Positions 36,351 to 50,090 of a DNA stretch of 64,000 nt are shown one piece after another. How positions within the stretch are numbered: the first letter of the stretch is position 1; each line of letters opens with the position of its first letter. The stretch covers positions 868,001-932,000 of the forward strand of contig NHZP01000005.1 in NCBI GenBank assembly GCA_003313425.1, read 5' to 3'. Made by a program: the position numbers and the translations under genes. The stretch is from Pseudopyrenochaeta lycopersici. Its lineage: Eukaryota; Ascomycota; Dothideomycetes; Pleosporales; Pseudopyrenochaetaceae. The notes beneath the pieces were generated by a model. The model was not told the DNA's origin, did no database searches, and worked only from the letters and a program-made list of their open reading frames with translations.

Positions 36351-39300
36351 TATCTACTACTACAAAAATTATACCTCTATTCTTATAGTTAGGACTCGCT
36401 AACGCTAGGGCTAAAGTAATATATTACTTTAAGGTACGTATAGCCTCTTATTAAGCCTTTTACTATATCTATTTAACACTAGTCCTTATTAACTAGAATA
36501 GGGGCTTCGCGCGAATAGTAAAGCTAGGCACCTATATCCTGTAGTAGACACAGATACTTATAAATACTCTTACTTCTTTTACATTTCTGTATTCTAGCTA
36601 ATCTAGAATCTTAGCTACTTTTTATTAATTTAGATGTCTCCCTTACGCAGTAACCTTATATCTAACTACCCCTAATCTAGAGACTCCCTAATAATACTTC
36701 TTACCTAAAATTATAGCTCTAGCTCTTTCTACGTTAGCTAGAGCCCTATCTAGCTACTAAATATATTCTAATATATATCTTCTTACTCTAGGAAATACTT
36801 CTTCTCCTCTATAGTTAGTTTTAGGACCGCTAGTAGTAATATTATCTATAAAAGGAATAGTATATAGCTAATAATCTTTTATAATCTTTATAACTACTTA
36901 CTAAAAGACTATAACTAAGTTAGTCGCGCCTTAAACTATTATATAGTATTAAAGTAAACTAACTAGCGTATAAAAGGTAGTTATATCTCTGCTGTCTAGA
37001 TAAAGTATAATCTAGTTATATCTTAAGAATAGATCTATAAGAGATAGAATATAATATCTACTAAAACGCTTAGAGAATTTATCTACTATTAGAGGTAGAT
37101 TAGTATCCCTAAGAGATACTGCGTTTATCTTAATTAACCTAAGTATTATCTAATAACTCTTATCCTTCTTTTTAACTAGAAACTATAAGTTTCTGTACTA
37201 ACTAGCGTATCTTTCTAGTACCCCTTAATTAAGTCTATTATTAAATATTATAACTACCTCTTCCTTAATAGCTCGCGCTATTAAGAATAATTTTTCTTAC
37301 TAAGCTTTATATTTAATAGTCCGTATCTTATATAGAGGATATATATCCTTAATAATTTATTCTGTCTTAGAGAAAGTAAAAGTAATCGCGCCTTCTCTGT
37401 TTATTAACATTTTAATAAATAACTAAACTTCTAATTTTATTAACTTAGATCTAAACTTTTATAAGGCTAGCCTTTTTAGTATTAATCTTATACCTTATAG
37501 GAATACTATATATCTATACTTAAAAAGGTAATTAAAAGGCCCTATATTAGGAGGTCTTAGACTTTTTCTTAAGAGTTACAGTTTAACAGTATGCTACTTC
37601 TAATCCTTACGCCTAAACTCCTTAATATCTAATACTATAGAAATATCTACAGGTTATACCTTATTAGCTACCCTCTTATATAGGGTATTAACCTAACTAT
37701 CTATATACTTCCTTCTCTTTTCCTATTACGCCTAACAGTTAAGTTTATATATAACTAAAAAAGACTCTAATTCTTATATAGCTAAAGGATCCTTAGAGGC
37801 TCTAACTATATAGCTTATTACTTACTTTACTTATTCTTTAAATTACTACTTATTATTAGTTATAAAAATAGGTAAAAATTTGCTAAATCTAATAGAAGCT
37901 TTTATAAACTTAGCCTCTTAAATATACTTAACCTAAGTATAAGATAAATAAGATTCTAAACTAAAATATTATTCTAAGTATCTTCTACTTAAATTTAGAC
38001 ACTCCTCCCTAGAAAGGGTATCTACTATATATTTTCCTTATCTTTAAGAGTTAGCATATAGTCTCTTAGATACAGTAGAGCAAGATTAGAGGCTATAAAG
38101 ACAGCGTTCCTATCTCTATTCTTAGAAATAATCCTGCATATAATCCTTCTATATATATTATACTAAATTAATAACTTTACTAAAGCGCACTAAGGTCTAC
38201 CTAAAATTACTAATCTTATTAGGTTTTAAATAATCTTAAAGTAACTAATAATAGTTACCTCCCTTACTTTAACTAGGATACTCTACGCAGTTCCTATAAA
38301 AGGATTAGTGCTTCTATTTATAGTAACTACTCTATCTTAATATAAGCTACCTTACTTATAGTCTTTATATGTAAGCTTTAATACCTTAGCTGTACTATAT
38401 CTTAAAAGGTTTATCTGTGCGCTAGTGTTAATAAGATACTTTACTGCATGCCTATTAAATAAGGCCTAGCAGGTTAGAAGGTTATACTGCACGTAGGCTA
38501 TACCTATCTTCTTTTAAATTATTATAGCTTCTTTTTTAGTAGGATTAACTAAGGCTTTATACTAAGTATTATATATTCCTAGGGCTTTATACCTAGTTTA
38601 GGCATTAAAAGTCCTAAATTATATTAAGTTAAGCTCTAGCTTTAGTCCTTTTTTAAGACTAACAGTCTCTTCTTAATTTAATTTAACCTTTTCTTTATTA
38701 GAAAAATACCTCTAAACATCTCTAATAACTTAGGTAAACGCGGGGTTATATAGGGTAAGGTACTGCAGTGTTAGCTAATTAGGTTTTAGCAGGTCTTACT
38801 TAGCTAACCTAGCAATTACTAATTAGCTAGCCAGCCTAATACTTAATTCTACAGCGTTTACGCTAGCTAATAACGCGGCAGGCTTATTAATCGCTTTTAA
38901 TATATTTCTAACTTATTTTTAAAGCTAATGTTAGCTTATAAGGTCTCTAAAAGTTATACTACGCACCTTTTAACGTAGTATAGTAGTAGCGATATAGTTT
39001 AGATATAGGCCTAGTAAATAACAGAGCTCTGTATTAGTAAGGCTGTTATCTTAGTTCTTCTTTTTCTTATTCTAACTAATAAATTTAGGCTTAGCTTTTA
39101 AATTTTAAAAGCTTCTATTATTATCTAGAAGCTATATAAGAGAGAATAGCTTATTATAGGCTTAGCTAGCGAATAGAATTAGCTCTACTTACTTAAATTC
39201 TTTAATATCTATTAGTTTAAATACAGTGTTACCTCTTATAGTAGGTATATAATAGTCCTTAACTATAACTTGCTTTAGTTACTTAGAATAAGGAGGTTTA

Positions 39301-41301
39301 GTAGAAGCTTACTTCTAAACTTTACTCTACCTAACTTTCTTAAGAACTAGGTCTTTCCTAACATTCTAACGCGTTTAAGAGCGTGTTACTATATAAGTTA
39401 AGCTAGCATTTACTACTTCTTCTTTAAAAGTACTAAGAATAATATCCTAAGATATAACCTTATTAAGGGCAAAACACGCCTTAGTTAAGCCTCTTAGTAA
39501 TATCCTAATATTCTAAAAGTTTAGAAGATCCTTAGCTAGGCTTATAGCTGCCCTACTATATCTATCTTCTGTAATTATATTTATATTAGGACTAACTACC
39601 TTCTGTTACTGTATAGCTAGTAGTCTAAGCTTTTAATATTAAGCAGGCCTTAAGTCTACTCTATTAAACTTCTCTAGATATACTACTAACGCTAGCTAAT
39701 CTAAAATATTATTAGTAACTCTATAATACTCTTAAATTTTCTATTTTAACTAATAGAGCTGTAGCGTTTAGGGTGCAGTTCCTTAGATTTGCCCTAACCT
39801 CTTATATAAAGGACTAAAATAGTAAGTCTTATATCTAACTTCTCTATTCTACTTAAACCTAATCTAGCTAAGATATAAAAGCAGCTAATATAGCTTATAT
39901 TCTCTAGTAATATAACTAGGGAGGTTGTATATATTATAAGTGTTTTAATATTTACAGCCTTAGATAGTAATTACGCCTTACTAAGGATTTAAGCTATAAG
40001 GAGCTGTTATTACGTAAGAGCTATTATTCTTTTCTAATAGTAGCTGCTTAGCATTATCTCTTAAGACAACTTAGCTAATAAAGTACGCGTAGGTAGCTAG
40101 GTTCCTTAGAATCTAACCTAGTTTAGAATAAACTATTATCTTATTAACTTTAGCTAGGCTAATCTTCTAGTTACTAAGGGCTAAAATAAGGTCTTAAACC
40201 TCTAGATCTATACTAGGTAGAAGAGTAGGCCTAGCTTCTTCTTAAACCTTACTTTTCTTATAGTTATTAACTGTATCTTTTAGCTACTTAGCTATTAATA
40301 TTTTCTTTTCTTAACCTAAGATCTAGTATATAAGCTTAGCCTCTCTTTCTGCATAGCTAAGGAATATCTATTTTGTCTCCTCTCTCTAGCGGTATACGCG
40401 CTTAAGATACGTATAAATCTTCTTAATATTAAAACTCTCTAGCTTATCTAGAATTAGCCCTTTATATATATAGATAAAGATTATATCTTAGTCTTCTCTT
40501 AGGAGGCCTCTAGTAAAAAAGAAACCAGCCTCTATCTTATATAGCTGGCCTGTCTTAATATAAGCGTTACTATACGCTATAAAGTTAGTTATATACTTAG
40601 ATAGTCCTAGGAATTTTCTTAACGTCTTAGAAACATAGGTCTCTAGGAACGCTCGCGTTCCTATACGTTAAGCTATATCTTAATTATACTAATACTCTTT
40701 TATTACTTCTTAAAGCTTCTTCTAGTCTAGTACCCTATATAGCCTTATTTTCTTAATAAAGCTTCTATATATAGTATTATAGAAGTCTAGAAAGATTCTT
40801 ATCTTTTAATAGTTATTATAGCTACTATTATCTGCCTAGTAATTAAAGTTATCTAGGAACTTAGTAACGTCTTTTTTTATAAATAGAAAGTCTTTCCTCG
40901 CCAGCCTTATAGGTATAAGTACTTTAATAGTATCTATAGTATGTTTCTTAATAACCTTAATAGCTAGCGTAAGATCTAATCTAAATAACAGCGAATCTAG
41001 TATTAATTTAGCTATAAGGATAGCTAAAGGCTGAATCCTAAATAGGCTGCTGCAGCCCTTTAGTATAACTAAATAAGGAGACTGCAACTACTAGGCAGTT
41101 CCTCGCTAACGCTAATAATTAACTAAAATCTGATACTATACTACTTCTAAATTGTTTCTTAATTATTTATAGCTGTTCTTGTTTCTGTTTTCTGTTATCT
41201 TATTCTTGTTCTTATTATTCTTGTCCTCCTCCTACTACTAAGTTAGCTTCCACTCATCTTATAGGAAGTCTTAATTTGTTATAGTAAGATAACAAGGATA
41301 C
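36351..41301 (-). mobile_element. Gypsy-B copy 2: minus-strand fragment with gag, protease and RT
   Basis: Reverse complement of about 1,175-6,118 of Gypsy-B over its whole length, with scattered transitions. It starts in the leader, runs through gag, protease and RT, and breaks off at the start of RNase H where the hAT-3 terminus begins. No LTR. The best preserved stretch, 83 codons at 40,836-41,087, matches 1,385-1,636 with six or seven replacements and was probably the N-terminal part of gag (MQSPYLVILKGCSSLFRIQP). The frame is dead. Confidence 0.8.
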
Positions 41302-43559
41302 TGTCAGGGTTCAATCCTTTCTGGTTACTAGACGCAGGTGAAAGGGTTCAATCCTTCCAAGTTACTAGACGCAGGTGAAAGGTAACGATCCTGCCAAGTT
41401 ACTAGACGCAGGTGAAAGGTAACTGTTACCTCTTACCTTTCACCAAGCTAGGTAACTGGATCGGGACTAGCCTGCTCTAGCTTATGTATATAGGCAGCAC
41501 CTCTCCTCTAAAGGTGAGAGGTATCTGCTATTTTATCTATTTCCTTTTAAATTAAGTTTCTTTAACTAAGACTGTCCTAACTGTGCGTGTTAACTGCCTT
41601 ACATAATAGCAGATTATACAGCGCTTTAGCTCCTCTCCGTAGTTAATACATAGTTACTTAAGCTGTTACCTCTTAGGTAAGTTTAATAGTAAGGTAGTAC
41701 TAACGTACTAGGACTAGATCCTATCCCCCCTTAGTTAAGCTTTAGGATAGCCCTCGCACGATAGTTAATTTACAGTACTATCCTCTACTACTAGTTTAGC
41801 TAAAATTTTATAAGCTATTCCCTCTTAGTTAAGCTTTAGAATAGCCTAGAATTTACTAGGTTTCCTTACTAGTAACCTATTTCGCACCTTAGTGCCTGCG
41901 CTTTACGCTACCTAAATGCTAGGATTATTATTAATAAGACACGTCCTATTATTCTCTTCCTTAAATAGGAATACTCTAGGGATTATTCCTACTTTTATAT
42001 ACTATAGTCTGTGCGTGTGTTTTAATTACGCGCACGTGCTGCTTTAAGCACGCATTTACCCTCTAAAACTTCTTAATTAGGTAATTCTCTAAACTTAGCT
42101 TATATATAATACTCCTAAGTATTTCTCTTAGTCTTAGTAACCTTACCTAACTAATAATACTACTTAACTAATAGTTAAATCTTAAGTCTGCTTACTAAAG
42201 CTTAAGGATTCCCTCTAGTTTTACTTTAACTTTTACTTTTACCTCTATATCTACTCTTACTTCTATCTAACTTTCTTTATTTAGCCTAATAGCAGATAGC
42301 TCTTATAATAAAGGGTCCTCTAGCTAGTAGCTTAAATTTTAAGCCTATTAGAAAGATAACGCGTTAGCTAAAATATAGGCAGCTTATAATTAACTTAGGG
42401 AAAGGGCTTATTAATACTAAAAGAAGAATAAGAATAAGGCTATAGAGGATTTAGAACTAGTTATCTTAGAAAACCTTATTATTAAAGACGTAGAGTACCC
42501 TAAATTTACGCTAATAAGCTCCTGTGCTAACTTGTTAACTAAAGAAGTTAACCTATATTCCTTCTCTCGCGATATAATACAGCGTGCTATAAGAGCTTAT
42601 TAGATGCAGCTACGTAAGGAAGCTGCTAATCTAGGTCTCCCTAAGGACTTTAATAACTATCTTCCTCTAAGTAGCCTTCCTAGTTTACTACTATCTATAA
42701 GCTTAAGTCTACTTACTTCTATTTAGTAATTAGCACCCTTAGGTATCTAGCTTATAAAGAACTACCTTAGTAAGTTCTTAAGCCTTAAGCCTACGTAACT
42801 TACACGCCTAATAACACTATTTAGGTGTGCCTTACATACTCTTAATAAGGATAAGAAGTTATTAGAGACACGCTACTTTAACGCTTCTACTCTAAAGCAG
42901 GAACTAACTAAATAATAATATAGCTTTACTTAATAAAAGGATAAGCTAGTTAAAGAATATAATAAGCTTAGTAAGTAGTAGAATAAGCTTATTACTAACT
43001 ATAAGACCTTAGAAGGTTTATTGTAAGAAATTAAGAATAAGCGTAACTCTGCATTACGCGACTATCTATTATCTAGCTCTCCTAAGGTTTTAGGCCTTAC
43101 TAGACTTACCCTATTATAGCTAGCCCTAAGAGCTATAAATAAGCCTCTGCTAAGAGGAATAAGTACGCTTACACGAATCCTCCTACAAGGTAACGCAGCG
43201 GGCGGTATTCTTAATAAGTTTAGTTCCCCTTAGCGTGTTCTACTCTTAACTAACCTTCCTCTTACTTATAAATACTAAACATCCTTAGGCAATATAGTAA
43301 TACTAAGCTCTTATCTAACTAAGCTCTACTATAAGATTAAGGGGTTATATTAGTTCTTATCTATAAAGAATAAGTAAATTTAGGTGCCTCTAGTGTACTC
43401 TAGGGGTCCTAGTCTTTATAGGTAGATTATAAAGATGCTTAACTATTTTAAAAATAACGGGTTAGACTAGTAATATAATAATATGTAAGCATAATTTATC
43501 TTTTAAGCTACTAGCAGTTCTGCTTAAACCTTACTGTAAGAGTCTAATAGGTTTTTATG
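41302..43559 (+). mobile_element. Gypsy-E copy 2: 5' LTR region and gag, truncated by Gypsy-D
   Basis: Begins TGTCAGGGTTCAATCC and runs through the LTR region into a gag relic (about 42,240-43,559: EDLELVILENLIIKDVEYPK, NYLPLSSLPSLLLSISLSLL). At 43,559 it is cut by the Gypsy-D LTR. It is the inverted partner of 33,890-36,147. Confidence 0.75.
41305..41420 (+). repeat. 37-bp tandem repeat (3 units) at the start of Gypsy-E copy 2
   Basis: GTTACTAGACGCAGGTGAAA starts at 41,324, 41,361 and 41,398. Same array as in copy 1. Three units only, without unique spacers. Confidence 0.8.
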
Positions 43560-43954
43560 TGTTACGAACAGGAAGTAGGAAGGCGGCGGTTATAAGGATG
43601 AGGGAAGAGGCACGGACGGCCAGCGAGGAGACCGAGCCTCTGAACCAACCAATGACGCCAGGATCACGTAATCCCAGGAAACCCACGCCAAGACAGACTG
43701 TGTCCTATAGGACGGAGATAAACCCAGAAACCCTAGAGGGGGCCTTATAGGAATCCTATAAGACAATCATGTATATAGACTCGCATAATGTGGCCCTACA
43801 GCACATTATAATTAACTTAAGATAAGCTACGAGTATACTACTATTTAATACTTCTACCTTTAACCTAGCCTGCATATCTAAAGAATACTCTAAAGATATC
43901 TACTAGTTAACACTAGTTACTTTATATTATAACTACTTAATTAGATCTTTAACA
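43560..43954 (+). repeat. 5' LTR of Gypsy-D
   Basis: Starts TGTTACGAACAGG, ends CTTTAACA. Its first 200 bp are almost free of RIP and include a chance 63-codon open frame (43,559-43,750). The same stretch of the 3' LTR shows C-to-T and G-to-A changes at CpA/TpG sites. Confidence 0.9.
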
Positions 43955-44169
43955 TTTTAATTACCTTTAAGATAAGCAGCCCTAGTAAATACGTAGCTAC
44001 TTCTAATTCTTTAACTATATCTACTAAAGGACGTTTAATTAGTAAACCTACTATGTTTAGTAGTAACTAATAACACCTTAAAGGATAGTTACTCTAACTT
44101 AACCTTTACTTTTACCTCTATAAGAATATTAATAAAAGTAATAAGGCACCTATCGCGATTACTTACCTT

Positions 44170-47100
44170 ACAGGTAAAGTACTAGACTAGGTTACACTAT
44201 AACTAAAATAATATATAGACTAAGGAATTATAGATGCAGAGAATACAGAAATGTTTAAAGATTAGGATAAGTTTAAAAAACATATCTAGTAGATCTTTAA
44301 GATACAGACTAAGAAAGTCGCGGCAGAATAATATATACAAGAACTAAAATAACATACCTCTATTACTAACTACGCTAATAAGTTTAAATAATACTCTATA
44401 ATTATTAGATAGGATAATAAAGCTCTTAAGAGAATATTCTAGCAGGGCCTAAAACTATAAGTTAGAGAGGAACTTATAAGAATAGGATTTATTATTAAAG
44501 ACCTAAATAACCTAATTAATAACTATATAAGAATTAATAATAACTTATATAAACTAAACTAGGAACTACAGAGCTATAGAAAAGGAAGAATAAACTACAC
44601 AGGTAAACAGAAAAGCTATATTTGCTACCTAAGGAATACTTACACTACTAGCTACTACACTTCTAATAAACTAGAACTAATATATCTAGATAATATTAAT
44701 AAGAAGTAAGAGAATAGGAAGGTAGGAAACTAGAAGACAGATATAGAGAAGATAAAAGGTAATTACTATAATTATAAGAAGAAGGGACACTTTATAAAAA
44801 ATTATAGATAAAAGAATAAAGTTACCTAACTTAAAGTTAATATAATTAAAAACTTTAACAACACCTAATTTAGAGACTAAAAGATAGTTACTATACCTAA
44901 CTATAGTACTAGACCCTTATTACTACTGTAGTAGGATAATAACTAGATTATAGGAACCTACAGACAAGTTCTCTTAAATACTTAGGAAATTAACTAAAAT
45001 AATAAGGCTTTAGTAGAACTATATCTAGGGACCCTAGTTAACTAGGACTAACTACTACCTATAGAAAGTATTAAGGAAGCATAGGTACTAGATAATAAAA
45101 TATAGAGAATATAGGGTATACTAGCACTATAAAAAATATATAGTAGAAAATACGTATATATGCGATGCTAGGACTAGAAGATAAAATATAAACCCTTAAA
45201 TTAGAGTAATATATGCTAGGAATACGTAATAGAGAATATTAAGTGTTTTAGATTCTCTACTAAATAAGCTAAGTAATAAATTAAATAAAAAGCTTTAGCC
45301 TAGGTAGAGAAGGGATAGAAACTCTTTTAGTATAACTATAACTAGAGAAACCTAAAACACGAGCTACTATTATATCTCTGCTACATATATAATTACTATA
45401 ATTACTATTACGCTATTAAGCTATAAGAAGGACACTTCCTAATACTAAAAGGGGCGTGCAAATAGTAATAGTATAACTATTAACAGGATAATTATATTAA
45501 CTACTAATAGGATAAATAAATAACAAACTATTTCCTAGGATATAATAACAAGTACACCGCAAACTAAAACATTATTATAAATAAGTAATACACTAATAAA
45601 TTATAGCAAACCTGTATAAATCTAGGATGTAAGCGCTACAAGCTAGAAAAAGAAGTAAACAGCTTTAAGGAAAATTCTTTTTTAGACAGAAACTAGAAGT
45701 TAAACCTTCTTATAGCAAGAAGGCTAGAACTAGACGAAGGATTCGTCTACGACTAGACAGCACTAACAAGCAGTGTTAGGCTATCTAACAAGAGGAAGAG
45801 GGCCTCTTCTAACTTAGAATAGAACTCTAAGGAAAGGAGCTAAAGGTACTAATAGATTCTAGATTATAAGCAAACTATATCTCTAGGACAGCTATATTAA
45901 AAGTAGGACTATAACCTGTCTTAAAGAAAATACCCTACTAGATAATAGTAGTAAACAAGAAATTAGGAGGAATAATAACCTATAAGGTTACTACTAGCCT
46001 TAGCTTAGCCTCTAAAATATACTAGGTTAGACTAGACGTCCTTAGGATAGCCGCCCACAATATTATACTAGGGCTACCTTAGTTAAGGCACTGCAACCTA
46101 GTAATTAACTAGACAAAATAAAGAGTATCTGTACGTATAAAGAATAACGCAAGAATGCCTACGTAACAGTCGTATGCCTTAGTAGATAAGAAGACGATAA
46201 TAAATATTAAACCTTTGCGAAAAGCTAAGAAACAGCTACTTTATTAGTAGCTAGTAAAGAACGCTAAGAAGAATAAGGAGTTAGTTACTACTCCTAAGAT
46301 CCTAGAAGAATATAAGGAATTTAGAGATATATTTACTAAAAAGGTAAGAAGAGAAGTACTACTAAAACACTAAGAATAGGACTATAAGATAGAACTTATA
46401 GAAGGTAAGCAGCCTAAGTTTATACTAATATACCGCCTAAGTAACTATAAGCTAGGCGTCCTAAGGAAATATATTAATAAAAATTTAGTAAAGAGTTTTA
46501 TTAGGAAATCTAAGTTCCTAGCAGGATATCCTATCCTATTCGCGCTAAAAAAAGGATAGAGCGTTAAGGTTATACATTAACTATAGGAAGTTAAATAATA
46601 TTACTAAAAAGAACTGCTACCTAATACCTAATATATAAGAACTACGCGATAGATTAATAAGAGCTTAATACTTTACCGCACTAGACCTAAGAAGAGCGTA
46701 TAACCTTATTAGAATAAAAGAAGGAGAAGAGTAGAAAACTGCCTTTAGGATATAATATAGATATTATAAGTATATAGTAATACCCTTTAGCCTAATAAAC
46801 GCACTAGTAACGTGTTAAGATTTAATTAATAACGTCTTAGTAGAATATCTTAATATATATACTATAGCCTACCTAGACAATATTCTAGTTTACTCTAGAA
46901 ACATAAATAAACACAGGGAATATATTAAGGAAGTACTACAATAATTAAGGAACTATTACTTTAAGTTAAAACTAGAAAAGTGCGAATTTTATAAAGAGGA
47001 GGTAGAATTCCTAGGATATATAGTTAGAAGATAAGGAGTGCGGATTAGTAAATTAAAAATTAGGATAATCTAAGAATAGAAGACACTATAAACAGTTAAA

Positions 47101-49130
47101 GATATTTAGTTATTCTTAGGATTTGTTAACTTTAATTAATAATTTATTAAGGACTTTGCTAAGATTATAACACCCTTAATAAAACTAATAAAAAAAGATA
47201 GAAAGTAGGACTAGAATAAAGAATAATAATAAGCCTTTAAGATGTTAAAAGAAGCCTGCGTAGCTGAACTAGTACTTATATTATTTACTAGTAGATAACT
47301 ACTAAAGATCGAAACTAACGCATTAGACCTCGCAATTAGAGTAGTAGCTTTATAGAAAAAGGACAGAAAATAGTACCCTATAGCGTACTACTCGCGTAAG
47401 TTCTTATAAACAGAAGAATAATATAATATCTATAATAAGGAACTAAAAGCTATTATTAACGTACTGCGATATTAGAGAGCATATATAGAGAGTTACTTAG
47501 AACTTACTATTTACACTAACTACTAGAACCTAATATACTTTATAACAATAAAATAACTAAACTAAAGATAAGTAAGATAGTTAGAACTCCTAGGATAATA
47601 TAAGTTTAAGATTATCTATACACTAGGAAAAGAAAATAGAAGAGCAGACGCACTAAGCAGAAGACATAATATAATAAGGAAGAAAACTAAAGTTTATATA
47701 GCAATCCTAAAAATAAATAAAGATAGAACTTTAGGACCTTCGCAAGAATACTACGTAATCTTAAAAATATAAGTAGAAGTCCCTAAAGACTTACATAAAA
47801 CTATTATCTAATAACATTATAATAATCTAATATATAGATACCTAGGAATTATAAAAACAACAGAACTTATCTAACAAAACTATTACATTATAAACCTAAG
47901 GCAAAAAGTAGAAACACATATTAAGAAATATGTACCCTACTAATAAAATAAACATGCTACTTATGCACCCTATAGTAAGTTACAGATAATTAAGATACCT
48001 ATAATACTATAGGAAGATATAGTAATAGACTTTATTACAGATTTACCTAAGTCTGCAGATAAAGTAACTAGATATAAGTATAATGCGATATACAACGTAG
48101 TATACAGATATATTAAATACGCAAAATTTATACTGTTTAGAAAGAATTTTACAGCACTATAACTCGCAGAAATAATAAAAGACTAAATATTCTAATACTA
48201 CAGCATACTAAAGACTATTATTAGTAATAGAGATAAGTTATTTACATCTAATTTCTAGTTAACCTTTGTAGCTAAGATAGGTACTTAAAGGAAACTATCT
48301 ACAGCATACTACTTAGAAACTAATAGATAAACGGAACGAATAAACAGAACCTTAAAATAATACCTACAAACGTACTGTAACAAATAATAAAATAACTAGG
48401 TATTACTGTTACCTACAGCCTAAATCGCGTTTAATAATAGCAAATCTAAAGTAATAGGTAAAACACTATTCTACGCCTACTATAGGAAACACCTAAACTT
48501 ATTTAAAAGAAACTTTCTAAGTATTAAAGCAGAAGCTATAGTTAAGATAGCAGGAGAACTGCAGGCAACGCTAAAACAGTTATAAAAAAGACTTAAGAAA
48601 AGATAAAGATAATAAATTTTATATATTAATAAGAAAAGAAAAATAGTACTTTAGCTAAAAAAAGAGGATAAAGTATACTTACTTATAAAAAACCTACGCA
48701 CGAAATAACCTAATAAGGGATTAGACTACGTTAAAGTTAGACTATTTTTAATTAAATAACGTAATAGACTAGTTACGTATATATTAGAACTACCTAAAGA
48801 CGTAAAAATCTACCCTAGGTTCTATATTAAGTTACTAGAACTAGTACACCTAGTAATACTACTATAGAAGACTTTTAGGTATAAGACTAAAAAGGAGATA
48901 AAGTATAAAGTTAAGAAGATCCTTAATAAGAGACGCTTAAAGATTATAGAAAACTAATATAGAGAAAGAGAGTACCTTATAAAATAGAAGGACTACTCTA
49001 ACTTAGAAAATATATAGGAACCTAAATTAAACTTAAGAAACTATAAGGAATAAATTAGCAAATACAACTAATAGGGAATAAAAAGAAGTTAGGTATTAGA
49101 ATTATAACTAACCTAATCTAATAACGTAAT
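44170..49130 (+). pseudogene. Gypsy-D gag-pol relic
   Basis: Gag is at about 44,170-44,870 with a zinc knuckle degraded to YYNYKKKGHFIKNY (Cys to Tyr). Protease is near 45,850-46,130 (LDSRLQANYISRTAILKVGL, then NIILGLPQLRH). RT holds LRRAYNLIRIKEG, YLDNILVYSRN (46,870-46,900, second Asp changed to Asn) and KLEKCEFYKEEVEFLGYIV. RNase H is around 47,290-47,680, ending RRADALSRRH. Integrase has VIDFITDLPKSAD and IISNRDKLFTSNF (about 48,020-48,260). The chromodomain KVKKILNKRRLKIIENQY, YLIKxKDYSNLENIxEPK lies near 48,910-49,030. All interruptions are TAG/TAA of the expected RIP kind. Confidence 0.85.
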
Positions 49131-49206
49131 TCTTAAGGGAAGAGAGTTACCTTTAAGCTAGGACAGAGTAAAGACGCTCTAGTCTAAGGCAGAAGTACTA
49201 GGTATT

Positions 49207-49500
49207 AGCCCTTACTTAAGAATATTAACCTTATAATTAATATCCTTAATTACCTCTAACGCCTTAATCTCTTCCGCGATATAACTAGAATTATCTACCT
49301 ATTATTACTTATAACGCTGTAATAACTTTTGTTATTTATAAAGTTAATTCTTTTTCGCGTAAGCAGTAAGAAGAGCATTTAGCGCCTTCTCTTCTGCGTT
49401 ATTAGCCTTAGCTTCTTACGCGTCTAATTAAGCTAATTCCTTATCTAAATAAGAAAAGTTTAGAACTAGTATATCTACTAGCTTGTATAATAACACCCTA
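49207..49500 (-). pseudogene. Antisense coiled-coil ORF behind Gypsy-D pol, RIP-broken
   Basis: The minus strand reads LVDILVLNFSYLDKELA, EAKANNAEEKALNALLTAYA, QKLLQRYK and IAEEIKALEVIKDIN, broken only by TAG/TAA. It aligns with the antisense ORF of A3 (VPINVLVLDFLKINKELANL ... KRLRK ... DIKRLKALES). Same place, between chromodomain and 3' LTR, and same antisense orientation. No start codon is evident in the surviving sequence. Function unknown. Confidence 0.45.
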
Positions 49501-49695
49501 TTTTAATAATAATTCCTACACTTCTCTTTTAATAATAATATCCTATACTCTAACTTCTTCTTTAAATAATATTTATAAGAAACTATAGTAACCTAACTAA
49601 TAGTATTTATACAATCTCTAATAAGATAATAATAAGTAGTACTATAAGAAGCTATAGGTTAGTTATAAAGATATAAGGACTAGAAAGGGGGATAG

Positions 49696-50090
49696 TGTTA
49701 TAAACAGGAAGTAGGAAGGCGGCAGTTATAAGGATAAGGGAAGAGGCACAGACAGCTAGTAAGGAGACTAAGCCTCTAAACTAACTAATAACGCTAGGAT
49801 TATATAATCCTAGGAAACCTACGCTAAGACGGACTGTGTCCTATAGGATAGAGACAAACCTAGAAATCCTAGAGGGGGCCTTATAGGAATCCTATAAGAT
49901 AATTATGTATATAGACTCGCATAATATAGCCCTACAGCATATTATAATCAACTTAAGACAAGCTATAAGTATACTACTATTTAATACTTCTACCTTTAAC
50001 CTAGCCTGCACATCTAAAGAATACTCTAAAGATATCTACTAGTTAACACTAGTTGCTTTATATTGTAACTACTTGATTAGATCTTTAACA
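49696..50090 (+). repeat. 3' LTR of Gypsy-D
   Basis: 395 bp, exactly the length of the 5' LTR and with the same ends. It differs by transitions only over the first 200 bp, for example TGACGCCAGGATC against TAACGCTAGGATT. Confidence 0.9.

Larger units (their letters stand above)
43560..50090 (+). mobile_element. Gypsy-D: Ty3/gypsy chromovirus with both LTRs, RIP-mutated
   Basis: Two 395-bp LTRs enclose gag, protease, RT, RNase H, integrase and a chromodomain. Total length is 6,531 bp. The purine-rich AGAAAGGGGGATAG (49,682-49,695) abuts the 3' LTR. The flanking sequences are Gypsy-E copy 2 on the left and Gypsy-A copy 2 on the right, with no shared 5-mer (TTATG against CTTTA), so this is not a simple insertion. 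Confidence 0.85.

Noticed and set aside
43559..43750. 63-codon Arg/Pro/Thr-rich frame
   Set aside because: Falls within the unmutated first part of the Gypsy-D 5' LTR; the frame is closed in the 3' LTR.
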